In this document: one piece after another, positions 1-10,300 of the stretch
Layout: every line of letters starts with the position of its first letter
How positions within the stretch are numbered: position 1 is the stretch's first letter
From: Mixta sp031457955
Lineage (GTDB): Bacteria > Pseudomonadota > Gammaproteobacteria > Enterobacterales > Enterobacteriaceae
Length of the DNA: 64,000 bases
Direction: 5' to 3'
Assembly (NCBI RefSeq): GCF_031457955.1
Contig: NZ_JAVDXN010000014.1
Span: 1-64,000, forward strand
Notes under the pieces: generated by a model
Told to the model about the DNA's origin: nothing
The model's database searches: none
The model's input: the letters and a program-made list of their open reading frames with translations, nothing else
Program-made: the position numbers and the translations under genes

Positions 1-236
1 CCCGCACCTATCAGGCTGGTTGCTGCGGTCGCTCCCGGCAAAAACGGCCAGGCTATTGCGCTCCCAACCGCCGCCATTGCCGTCTTACAGGATACTGGAA
101 TTCCTCCACTACAGGCTTCCCTGATTACTTCCTGTGTTCCTGATTCATAATTTGCCGTGGTGCCGGGTTTTTGCTTGTTCGCTGCTGCCAGTACATGGGC
201 TAACGAGTTATTCTCAATAACAAATTTACCCTTATC
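1..236 (-). pseudogene. Third orphan CdiA-CT start, runs off the left edge
   Basis: Read leftward, an open frame directly follows the stop of the neighbouring immunity gene. It carries the boundary motif VIENN (207-221), then a stretch matching orphan toxin B (ESGTQ...EACSGG.PVSC.TAMAAV), then hydrophobic residues (AWPFLPGATAATSLIGAG). There is no start codon of its own, so it looks like a displaced 3' cdiA end that would need recombination into a full-length cdiA to be expressed. The EACSGG-PVSC segment is, from memory, common at the start of pore-type CdiA-CTs. The toxin end and its immunity gene lie outside the window, so intactness cannot be judged. Confidence 0.6.
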
Positions 237-241
237 TTTAC

Positions 242-472
242 TTAAAATCCTTTTATGCCAAGGAAGTGAAACAAAACTATACCAAAACCCAGTATTCCTC
301 CTCCTGCCCCTCCCATCCTTAGGCCTCTTAAAACTTCTGACCATCTAAAATCGACTTCCCCATATGCAAAATATTTAATGATAAGCAATATAAAATAAGA
401 AAACTCAGCAATTGCAATCCCTGAAAACATGGAAGTAGCCATGATGAAGAGGCTGGAAATAAATAGTTTCAT
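242..472 (-). CDS. Small membrane CdiI-type immunity protein of orphan module B
   Basis: 76 aa with two or three hydrophobic segments and a Gly-rich C-terminus (GGAGGGILGFG...KGF). Its ATG overlaps the TGA of the decayed toxin B (ATGA), the usual translational coupling of a CdiA-CT with its immunity gene. Its C-terminus resembles that of the 962-1195 protein (both GGGILG.G...LH.......GF-like), so the two are paralogues. Inference: an inner-membrane protein that neutralises a membrane-acting toxin. It is intact although its toxin partner is broken, as expected if it still protects against siblings carrying the active toxin. Confidence 0.6.
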   Translation of the reverse strand: MKLFISSLFIMATSMFSGIAIAEFSYFILLIIKYFAYGEVDFRWSEVLRGLRMGGAGGGILGFGIVLFHFLGIKGF

Positions 473-955
473 TCACGCTCTCCTTTCTTAAATTTATCAT
501 TAATGCCTTTTTGTAGTTCAGTCTTAGTCATTTCTGATGTAATGGAAGCTCCCATATTACCTACTGCCCCAGGTATCTTACTGGGCAACATTTCTTTCGA
601 AATCCCGAACTAACCTTTCACCTCACTGTATTTCAACCAGTTAGCATCAAATTTAGGATCCCAGCCACCAGTTAACCACTTACCCGCCAAATTGGTTGCC
701 GGCTTCACAATATATTTATCAGCACCATATCTAGCCCAGGCGCCTGCCCCCATTGTATTACACTCTCTACCGCAGCCATCGCCGTTTCACAGGACACTGG
801 CGTTCCTCCACTACAGGCTTCTTTTATTGCTGCCTGTGTTCCTGATTCGTAATTCTCTATTGTGCCAGATTGCTGCTTATTCGCTGCTGCAAAACACTTC
901 CCAGCGCATTATTCTCAACCAGTATATGGTACAAAAACACTTGTGATGTATCCTT
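469..955 (-). pseudogene. Decayed orphan CdiA-CT (module B)
   Basis: Leftward reading gives a VENN motif (VENNALGS, DNA 908-919), then a frame change into ANKQQSGTIENYESGTQ and EACSGGTPVSCETAMAAV. A second frame change with an apparent internal loss leads into GAGAWARYGADKYIVKPA, LAGKWLTGGWDPKFDANWLKY and EVKG-stop-FGISKEMLP, ending KGERE. The last part is close to the C-terminus of toxin A (1192-1947), where the position of the stop codon is CAG (Gln). Two frameshifts, one deletion and one amber codon make it non-functional. The last four bases overlap the immunity gene. Confidence 0.65.
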
Positions 956-961
956 TTCGGA

Positions 962-1195
962 TTAAAAACCTTTAACTTTGAATAAATGAAGCATACCAAC
1001 CCCTAAGCCTAAAATACCACCACCACCAACACTCATTTTTAACAATCTCTTAAATTGATAAACTTCAAAATATAACGGCACACCGGCGTAAATATAGAAA
1101 AAAACCTCCATAGAAATATAAAATATCACACCAATAGTAAACATCCCTAATATGCAGAGTATTATTATGGTAATTAAGAATAGAAGGCTCTTCAT
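962..1195 (-). CDS. Small membrane CdiI-type immunity protein of orphan module A
   Basis: 77 aa with an N-terminal hydrophobic helix (LLFLITIIILCILGMFTIGV), a second aromatic-rich hydrophobic stretch, and a Gly-rich end (VGGGGILGLGVGM). It overlaps the end of toxin A by ATGA, so it is translationally coupled to it. It is paralogous to the 242-472 protein. Inference: immunity against the hydrophobic, probably membrane-acting toxin encoded just upstream. Both the size and the membrane character fit pore-type CDI immunity proteins; no specific family could be named. Confidence 0.62.
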   Translation of the reverse strand: MKSLLFLITIIILCILGMFTIGVIFYISMEVFFYIYAGVPLYFEVYQFKRLLKMSVGGGGILGLGVGMLHLFKVKGF

Positions 1196-3010
1196 TCCCC
1201 TCCCTCCATCCCATTATTTTTTTCCTGGATTAAAATACTTCCAAACTCAGATGTTAAGCTGCCGCTGGCATTACCTATTGCGCCAGGGATCCGACTCGGC
1301 AACATTTCTTTCGAAATACCGAACTGACCTTTCACCTCACTGTATTTCAACAAGTTAGCATCAAACTTCGGATTCCAGCCACCGGTTAACCACTTACCCG
1401 CCGTATTTGCTGCCGGTTTCACAATATAGTTACCAACACCATATCCAGCCCAAGCACCTGCCCCCGTTGTTATAGCTCCGGTCAGTGGATCATCACCATT
1501 TATAGTATTAGTCAAAGCACCCCCCGCACTGTTCCAGGCTACAGTCCCCTTCCAGCCCTGCCCTATAGTCGCCACATTTACCCAGCCTGCTATTACTGAG
1601 TTAACCGGATTCACTTCCCCGTTATCTAAATACTGCACTCCCGCATTTGCACCCGCGCCCAGCGCCCACATCGCAGCCTGTTCCGCCGTTAAGGCACCAA
1701 CCCCTACTGTACTGGCTACTCCTGCTGAGACAATCGCATTTCCCTTCGCTATATCGCCAGCCATTTTCGCTTTATCAGCTGCTGTTGCGTCAGGTGTTTT
1801 CCCTAACCAGAACCCCAGACCTGAGCCAGCCATAGCGCCCAGCGCATTATTCTCAGCCGCATTTTTCCCGGCCTGCGCGCCGGTGGTGGCGGATGCCGTG
1901 CTGTTACCGGCGAGGCCACCTGCCAGCCCCGCTGCCAGCGTGCTCATCAGGCTCAGCTCCTGGCGCTGGTCCTCGCTCAGCGCATCAATTTTCGCCTGCG
2001 TGTCCGCGCCAAAGCGTTGCTCAGCGATATAGCGTGCCGCCAGCTCGCCGCTACGTTCACGTTGCCTTTCGCGTCAGTGGTCTGCTGTTTGATGACCTGC
2101 GCCACCCACGGATTCAGCGCGCCCGCCGCCGCCTGCATCGCGTTGCCGCCCGCCAGCCCGCTGAGGATGCCGCTCACCGACTGCGTCACCATCTGCCACT
2201 TACCGCCAGTACCGAAATCGCGCTGCGCGGTTTTATAGGCGTCGCTATCACGCAGCTCGTTCGCCGTGCCCTTAACGCCAGCTTTCTTCGCCGCTTCCAG
2301 GCCGTTGATATCGCCCTGCGTCTGTACGATGGTGCTCATCTGACCGGCGATTTCGCCCGCCATCTGCGCCATCTGCAGCCGCTTCTGCTCCTTCTCTTTG
2401 TCGAATATCGGACTGATGCTGCCGTTGGCGTGTTCCGTGTCGCGGCTCAGGTCATTCAGGTTTTGTTGCTGTTGCTGCTGATTACGGATGGTAATGGTGC
2501 CGTCAGCCACCGCCGCCTGCGTCGTGCCTTCCGCATGGCCTTTACCGCCCAGCCCCGCCAGCAGCGTGCCGGTGGCGTTAGAAAGTGCATTCGACAGCAG
2601 CTGACCGCCCAGCGGACCGGCGCTGGAGAGCCCGGCGCTGATGCCGCTGTGGCTGACCTTATAATCCGCCGCGTTGCCGATATCGCTGAAGCCCAGCGTG
2701 CCGGTGTCGAGATGGTTTTTACCGGCCTCCGCCGTGGAGGCGATTACCGCGCCGTCCAGCTGCGTGTGGTTGCCGGTGGTGATGTCAAAACCGCCCTCAC
2801 CGGCGAAAATGCCGCTCTGCTCCTGCACGCTGCTGTAGCGGCTGCGCATTTTGTCCTGGCTGAGGCTGAGGTAGCCCGATACCGGCATGGTGCTGAAGCC
2901 ATAGCTACCGCCCGCCCCGAAGCTGGTCTGCTTCGAGTCGTAGCGATCGCTGTCCTGCTGGCTGCGGATAAGCAGGTCGCGCCCAATATCCGCCGTGACT
3001 TTGTTGCCGC
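1192..3010 (-). pseudogene. Orphan 3'-cdiA fragment with hydrophobic CdiA-CT (module A)
   Basis: This is a displaced copy of the 3' part of cdiA. From about 3010 leftward it aligns with the main CdiA (GNKVTADIGRDL, LSLSQDKM, IFAGEGGFD, QLDGAVIAST, GLAGGNAMQ). Near 2046 the frame changes: the upstream frame reads NVNVAA and runs into a stop at 1977, while the other frame continues GELAARYIAEQ...LAAGLAGGLAGNSTA. Then AENN at the toxin boundary is followed by a hydrophobic C-terminal region (GALTAEQAAMWALGAGANAG, GVGNYIVKPA, KFDANLLKYSEVKGQFG). There is no signal sequence and no start of its own; the ATG-initiated parts are 1977-2888 and 1192-1947. The right edge abuts a symE relic on the other strand. 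It probably serves as a recombination reservoir for toxin swapping. Confidence 0.72.
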
Positions 3011-3172
3011 TATACCGTGGGCTATATCCGGGATCAGCGGAAGTTTAAGCCGTCGCCCTCAATTACCCTTAAAGGCCGCTGGATAACGGCACTGGGGTTT
3101 GAGACCGGACAGAAGATCGAAGTGATCACCGGACCGGGGCAGCTGATCATCCGGCTGGCCGGGGAGAAGTAG
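3011..3172 (+). pseudogene. SymE-type toxin remnant, N-terminus lost
   Basis: 54 codons open from the junction with the orphan cdiA copy to TAG at 3170-3172. The peptide includes YTVGYIRDQRKFKPSPS, ITLKGRWITALGFETGQK and IEVITGPGQLIIRLAGEK. This matches the SymE/AbrB-like fold family (ITLKG-W---GF-TG signature; recalled from E. coli SymE). No start codon or ribosome-binding site precedes it, and the N-terminal third is missing, so it is a relic. SymE-like genes are often seen among orphan Rhs and CDI modules. Confidence 0.7.
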
Positions 3173-3186
3173 CTGACGGGGTTTAA

Positions 3187-3218
3187 AGTAAAAATCCCGC
3201 CGGTAAAGGGCGGGATTT
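3187..3218 (-). terminator. Rho-independent terminator after cdiI
   Basis: Ten-base-pair stem AAATCCCGCC/GGCGGGATTT (3192-3201 with 3209-3218) followed on the minus strand by TTTTTAC. It sits just past the stop of the active cdiI gene and probably ends the cdiBCAI transcript before the orphan modules. Confidence 0.8.
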
Positions 3219-3220
3219 CA

Positions 3221-3487
3221 CTATTTAATTTTACTCAAAATATTTTGAACTATCGGCATTACTGAGCTTTGTAATTGTCCTTCATCAACTGTATAAATCA
3301 ACAGTTCAATTTCATTTTCTGCATTAAATAATAGTTCTCTCAACCATTTCTCATCAATAGCAACTATTTGATTTTCTGCACCATAAATTTTACTTTGTAT
3401 CTCTTGTGCTGTAATTTTTCCATTAATAAAATCATTACAAGCTTCAATGAGATCAGCTATAACCTCTGGGTAAATCCAATTAATCAT
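3221..3487 (-). CDS. cdiI: CdiI immunity protein of the main CDI toxin
   Basis: 88 aa, acidic and soluble (VIADLIEACNDFINGK, YTVDEGQLQSS), with no membrane segment. The ATG overlaps the toxin stop by four bases (ATGA), the coupling seen in CDI toxin/immunity pairs. The A+T-rich composition contrasts with cdiA, as usual for the exchangeable CT/immunity cassette. Immunity proteins bind their cognate CT in the cytosol and block it. The name is given by position; the sequence did not match an immunity family I can name. Confidence 0.72.
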   Translation of the reverse strand: MINWIYPEVIADLIEACNDFINGKITAQEIQSKIYGAENQIVAIDEKWLRELLFNAENEIELLIYTVDEGQLQSSVMPIVQNILSKIK

Positions 3488-4352
3488 TGCCCACTTCTCC
3501 GTAGGACTGTCACGATTACGTTACCATTATTTTCAGTAACCACTCCTACATCACCACTCCAATAGGTAGTTCGGGTAACGCCATTAACAACGCTATTTTG
3601 TGGTGAGCCATTCTTTATTACATGTTCAACCATATTAGGCGTTATGTTTCTGCCCGGCCCTGAAGTTCCAGCCGGAGAACCTAAGCCTGAAGGTTGCATC
3701 CTATCAACTGCATGTTGTGAATATAAACGATCTCCAATCTGTGCATACTGGCGGCCATCTATAGTCTTCTTAGGATAATTTTGCCACGACTCCCATGATA
3801 ATTTCTCTGAGTTACTGGCCTGAGACTCCTGATTCCGCCCATTCTCCTCGTCCTGCGGTTCCCAGCCGCCCGGCGTTCCCGATCCTGAACCGCCCAGCTC
3901 AGCTTTTTCCGCATCGGTAAGATCTTTCGCCACGTTCGGGTCGCGGGATTTTGCGGCTTCATCGCGCGCTTCCACGATGGACGGTCCGTCGGTAATCGGC
4001 GGCGTCTCCTCAACGCTGCCGTCCGGTTTCGTCATCACGCAGACCGATGCGCCGTTGCAGCCGTTGCCCGGATTCACCTCACCATTACCGCCAGCAGGCG
4101 GCGCAACGGGCGCAACCGGCGCGGCAGGGAGCAGGAAGTTATTCTCAGCCGCATTCTTCCCAATCTGCGCTCCGGCCAGCACGTCCGCCGTGCTGTTACC
4201 CGCAAGGCCGCCCGCAAGACCTGCCGCCAGTGTACCCAGCGCGCTGAGGGTCTGCTTCTCGGTTTCCGTCAGCTCGCTGACTTTCTTACCCGGATACAGC
4301 TTTTCCATCATCAGCTGCGCCATCACTTCACCGCTCACCGCACCGGCTGCCC
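3484..4352 (-). pseudogene. cdiA: C-terminal toxin part of CdiA, out of frame with the body
   Basis: This frame continues cdiA after the break near 4345: AAGAVSGEVMAQLMMEKLYP, LAAGLAGGLAGNSTA, then AENN at the toxin boundary and a Pro/Gly linker. The C-terminal domain runs from about SWQNYPKKTIDGRQYAQIGD through QHAVDRMQPSGLG and GRNITPNMVEHVI to NGNVIVTVLRRSGQ. A His in QHAVDRM, an Arg and a final run of beta-strands suggest a small BECR-type RNase fold (inference, weak). A GTG at 4338 could start translation but would lack the export signals. Unless frameshifting or recombination restores the frame, it is not delivered. A later A+T-rich segment begins at the toxin domain. Confidence 0.7.
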
Positions 4353-7300
4353 GAGGTTACCGCCCGCCAGCCCCTGTATCGCCGCCGTCGCCGCCTGAAT
4401 GGCCTGCTGTACGGCACCGCCGGTGCCTGACTTACTTTCGCTGAGCGCCTGGTTGTAGAAGTGATTGTAAACCTGACTGGTGACGTCATCATCACTGTAC
4501 CGCTTCGTCGGGTCCTGCTTTTTCAGCTCCGCCAGCGCCCTGTCACGGTCAGCCTGCGTGGCGCTCGCCATCTTTTCATTTGCGGCCTTCGTTGCGATTA
4601 TTTTCCCCTGCGTCCGGGCGATATCTGCGACCTGGCTGCCAATCTCGCTTATCAGCTGCGCTTCCCGCAGCCGCTGCTGCTCACGCTCTTTATCAAATAT
4701 CTGTGCCAGCCCCGGATTCGCGTTCTCCGTATCCCGGCTCAGGCCTGCCGTGTCCTGCTGCTGATTCGCGTTGTCGCGGATGACAATGCGGCCTTCGCTC
4801 ACCGCCGCCTGTGTGGTCGAGCTGGCGCTGCCGCTGCCGTTCAGGCCACTCAGCAAAGCATTTGCCATATTCCCCACAAACTGGCTGCCCACGCTGCCGC
4901 CGGTGCTCACACCCACGCTCTGGTGTTCAACCTTATATTCCGCTTCGTTACGGATATTACGCCAACCCAGCGTGCCCGTCTCCAGACGGTTATTCTCCGC
5001 TGCCGCCGTTGAGGCAATTACCGCGCCGTCCAGCTGCGTGCGCGCTCCAACGGTGACGTCAAAGCCACCCTCACCGGCAAAAATACCCGTCTGCTCCTGC
5101 ACCGACGCATAATCTGAGTGCATTTTGTCCCTGCTCAGGCTGAGGCTGCCTGAGCCGCCGCCCATGCTGATACTCCCTCCCGCGCTGGCGCTCTGCTGTC
5201 TGCTGTCGTATTTATCGGTGTCCTGCTCGCTGGCAAGCAGAAGGTTGCGCCCCACGTCGGCGGTGACACTCTTCCCGCTCACCTGGGCACCCGTCAGCGT
5301 GGTGTCGCGACCACTGACGATGCTGAGATGGTTGCCTGCATCAACTGTCGTCTCCGTATGCGTGGTGCCGTTGCCGTTCTCCTTGCCTCTGGCATTGTTC
5401 ACGCTGGCGTTAAGCGATATCCCGTTCGCGCCGCCGCCAGCGTTCACCCCCACCCCCAACGCCCCCCCGTGGCTCTCATTCTTCCCGGTCAGCGAGGAGA
5501 TGTTCTCCGCGGAGGTCATGATGATGTCCCGGCTGGCGCTCAGTACAGCATCGTTACCCACCTTCAGCTGGCTCCCCTGCACGCGAATATCCCCTGCCGA
5601 GGTACTCACGCTCAGGTTATTCCCCGCCGTCAGCGTGCTTCCCTGTGAGATACTCTGCCTCTGCGTCTGCTCCGATTTTGACGACTGACTGCCGTAGGAG
5701 AGGTTCACCCCCACCATACTGCCCGGTGAGCCCCCTTGCGCCTGGTTCAGCATCACCGTCTGACCCGCCTGCACGCCGCTCAGCGCGGCCTGCACTCCCT
5801 TCAGCGCCAGAATCCGTCCGTTACCCTCATCCTTTATTGATTTCGCCTGCGTCACCGCCGTGTTCAGCGCACTTCCCGCCGTGCCCGACAGCGCCAGCGT
5901 CAGACCGTTCGTTCTCTGCTCCACTGTATGCGTCTGCGTACTGTTATTTTCCGCCACCACAATCGACACATCTTTACCCGCCAGCGCCATGTCTTTTCCG
6001 GCTACCAGGTCTGAACCCATTACCGTCAGTGAATTACCTGCACTCAGCGAGACGTTACCATTCACCGAACCAACAGTGCTGCCCCGATGCGTCACCTCCT
6101 GTGCGCTGTCCGTCACCTTCAGCTGCTGCGTCCCATAGGTCACTCCAATACCGCCGGTGCCCGACAGACCCGCTTTTTTCTCCTGACGCTGATGGCTTTC
6201 CCTGCCATGTTCTTCGGCGGTGGTGATGGTCAGGTTATTGTCGGCCGTCAGGCGCACCTCGTTATTACCCACCACGCTACTGCCCTGCACCAGCAGATTA
6301 TTGCCCGCCTGCATCGTCACGCTGTCGCCACTGAACTGCGAGCCCCGTGCCGTTTCGCTGGTGGACGTATCGTGAGTGGTAATGGTCGTTTTAGAGAACG
6401 CGCCATTGCTGCCGGTGGATTTATGGTGCGATTCAAAATTTTTGCTGTCCGTTACGGCGCTGATGGTGATATTACGCCCCGCGCCTGCGCCAAGGCTGTC
6501 GCCTGCGGAGACGCTGGCGACCTGCGCCTTGATATCCTGCCCGGCGAGCAGCAGCACGGCGCCCGCCCCGGTAACCTCGCTGCCAGCGTGCTGCGTAACG
6601 GACTGCTTCAGCCAGTTATCTTTATCCCATGTAAGATTATCGCTGGCCGAGGTCATCACTGCGTTAAGGTTCAGGTCGCGCCCGGCATTGAGTACCGTCT
6701 GGCTCAGGGCACCGCTGTTAATCACCTGCCCGCCTGCCAGAGTGATATCCTGCCCGGCGCTGAGCGACAGTTTGCCGTCTTCGCCCTGCACGTAAATCCC
6801 GGCGATACGGTTAAGAGTGGTGCGTTCAAAACTGTCCTGCCCGGCGCTGTGGGTGGTGGAAACAATATTGATATCGCGCCCGGCGTTGGCCAGCACCGAA
6901 TGACTTCCCGCAATCGCACCCGCGACATTGTTGATATCTGTGCGCGCCAGCAGGCTTATATCCGCTCCCTGGATAGCTCCCGCCTGATTGGTGATATTCT
7001 CCGCGCTGAGCTGCACCACCTCGCGCCCGCTTATCGTACCGCTGTTCAGCAGATCGCCGTTCAGGTTCATTACCAGGTTCTGCCCGCCCAGCAGCGCGCC
7101 CGAACCGTCGATATCCCCTTTCTTCACGCGCGCATATACCTGCGGCACAAGCACCGTCTGCCGCGTTCCGTCTGCCAGTTCCACCTCGGTATTCACCAGC
7201 CACAACATATCTTCCGTCAGCAGGCTCATCTGCGCTGCGGTCAGCGCCACGCCAGGGATCAGGTTATATTGCTTACCGAAAGCAATCCCCGCATTCATCA

Positions 7301-10300
7301 GCCCTTTAAACTGCGCTTCGTCGTCGCGATAGTCAGCCAGATAGCGCCCACCGGTCAGGGCGATAACCTGCTCCCGCACCAGTCGCTGCTCATAATAGCC
7401 GTCGCCAAGGTGCTTATGCAGGTTGTCGCCATCATGCAAGAAAGCGTTCTGCATATAATCACTGCCGAGCCACTTCTTATTGTTGGTGAAACGCGGATCG
7501 GTCTCGATTAGATAGCCCGCCTCCGGCTCCGGATGCGTCTTGAACAGGCTGGTATCCGGCAGGCGTGTGTTCGGCCCGCTGACGCGCACTACCGTCGCCT
7601 GCTCGCCTTTACCCGGCACCTCATACTGCTGACCTGGTTTTAACACCACCGGACGGTTCACCTCGGCCATCTCTCCGAGGGACGGGCTATCCACATGCGC
7701 AATATTTTGCAAGCCGGGATGGATATCGCTACCCACCACCGTTGCCGATACGCTGCCGGTGTCCTCAATAGCGACATGGGTTCCCTGCTGCTGCGCTGCT
7801 GCTATCTGCAGACCGCTGCCCTCCGGCTGACTACCGCCCTCCAGCCTTCCCGGCTTCAGGGTAATAGACTGGATCACCGTAGGCGGAACATACTCAGCGC
7901 TGCTTTTTCTCTGGCTGTCTTTTCCCTTACGCGATTTACGGGAATAGTGAATGACGGTACCTTTATCGCTTATCCAGCGGCTACCTTCCGGCATCACGTT
8001 ATCCACGCTATTCGCCGCTATCCCCAGCGTGCCGCCCGCCACAATCTGGCTTTTATCATTCAGCACCCGATCCGCGCTGACAGCCAGGCTTGCGCCAGCA
8101 AAAATTTTCCCGGGATCGCTCTCCCTGATAACGTCTTCTTTCGTGATACGGGTGTAGTCGTACTGATAGAAATTGTCGTTGTTATGTCCGGTCTTATCCG
8201 GCGTGTTGAGGTTCAGCAGGCGATCGGACGAGTTGCGGTCAACAAACACACCCGCTTCGTCCGCCGACCACCGAGTTGGGGAGCCCCGGTGCTGATATTC
8301 GGTTATCTGCTCGGTGGAAATCTGCACCACTTCAGTGGCGAAGCGGTCGTTGATATTGTTAAGCTGCCTCGCCGCCAGCGCCATACTTCCGGCAGATTCT
8401 ATCGTTGAACTGTGGTTATTCAGCTGGTCCGCCTGCCCGGTAGCCACCCCATTCTCATTAAGTCTGCTACCCAGCGCCAGTTCGCCATCGCTATAAATCA
8501 GCGCATGATCGAGGTTGTTAATCGTTCCAGCACCGATATCTACACGCTTGCGTCCGGCAATCGTCGCAGCGACGCCGTTTGCCGCACGGTTATTCAGCGT
8601 GCTGGCCTGAATAGCCAAATAATCGCCGTAAATACGGCCGGTGCCGCTATTGGTCAGCGTATCGGCCAGCAGCCGCGTCCCGCTGCCGTTAATCAGGCCC
8701 TGATTGTTTAACGCGTTCGCTACCGTCAGCCAGGTATAACCGGCGACGATTTCGCCGCTAGCGGCGTTAAGCAGTTTGCCTGAGGTAAGATCAAGCTTCG
8801 CCCCCGCCAGCAGTCGGCCATGGTTGGTGATGCTTCCCGGCGTGGTCAGCGTGAAGTTGCCGTTGGCAATCATGTCGCCGCTGTTATTGATCGCTTCACG
8901 GCTGCTCAGCATCATATCGCCAAGTGACAACAGCTGACCGTCTCCGCTCAGGCGGTCAACCTGCGCGGTTACCTGTTGGCCCGCCTTCACGATCCCGGCG
9001 GTGTTCACCAGATTCAAAGATGCGCCGCTAAGCGCCAGCGCGCCGCCCGCCGCCAGGTCACCGCTGCGGTTATCAAGTTTTGCGTGATTGATAATGGAAA
9101 GACTCTGCCCGGCCAGCACGCTGCCTGCGGCGTTATCCAGCTCACGGCTGTTGATAACGATATCCCGCCCTTCAATGCCCTTTTCGCTCTTCAGGGTGTC
9201 GCGGTTAATCAGCGATGCGGCATTCAGCGTCGCCGTGGCTCCGCTGCGCAGCAGCCCTGACATATTATCAATCACGCCCTGTGCCGCGCTGACCAGCAGG
9301 TTGCCAACGGTTTGTATCTGCCCGCCGTTGTTCAGCAACCTTTCCAGGGTGACATCGGCATGACCTTCACCCACCACGCGGCCGCCATTGCGGTTATCCA
9401 GCCAGGCGGCCTGTAAGTTGATGTCGCTTTTTGCGCCCAGCGTACCGCTCTGGTTGTTCAGCCCGCTCATAACCATCTGCATGGCGGCCAGGCTATTAAC
9501 TGTGCCTTCCCGGTTATCCAGCTGGTGTCCAGCGCTATCCAGCACTACGCCATTGCCCTGGATCAGCCCGTGCTGGTTATCCGTATCGCTCTGCACACTT
9601 AGCTTCAGGGCGCCCAGCGTCGCCAGGGTACCGGCAATATTACTGAACGAGGCTGTATCCAGCGTAGCCTGCTTTCCGGCAAGCAGCATGCCGCCGTTAT
9701 TATTCAGCGCTGAGGCGTTAATCTGCATCTCATTCTGGCTGGTGATACCACCGGTTTCGCCGCTCTCCCGATTACTGATCTGTCCGGCGTTCAAGATCAG
9801 CGCGCTGCCGCTCTGCAGCAGGCCGCTGTCGTTATTCAGCGATACTGAGCGTAAGGTGAAGTTGCCCAGCGCCACCAGCTGCCCATGACGGTTATCGATC
9901 TGCCCAATGTTCAGCTGTGCCTCGCCGCCGGTCACCATCATGCCCCGAGCATTTTGCAACTGCCCGGCGATAGCGTTCAGGCTGCCACCGGCGCTCACCT
10001 GGCCCGCGTTATTATCAAGCTCGCCGTCGAGCGTTAGCGCCATCTTCTGCCCGGCGCTCAACGTGCCGTCACGGTTATTCAGGGCGTGCGCGCTCAGCTG
10101 CATGCCAGACTGGGAGGCCAGTATGCCCTTGCGGTTATCCACCGCCGTTGCCTGAACGTCGGCTGCCCTGGCAGCGCCTAGCATCCCGTTCTGGTTGCTT
10201 ATCGCGCCAGCGGTCACGTTTAGCCTACCGAAGCTGATAATTCCGCCGCCATCCTGCGTGTTGCGGTTACTCAGAGCATTCTGCTGCGCGTCCAGGCGCA

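Noticed and set aside
6087..7511. A 474-codon plus-strand frame inside cdiA
   Set aside because: It is antisense to a well-supported repeat protein and has no ribosome-binding site or recognisable domain.
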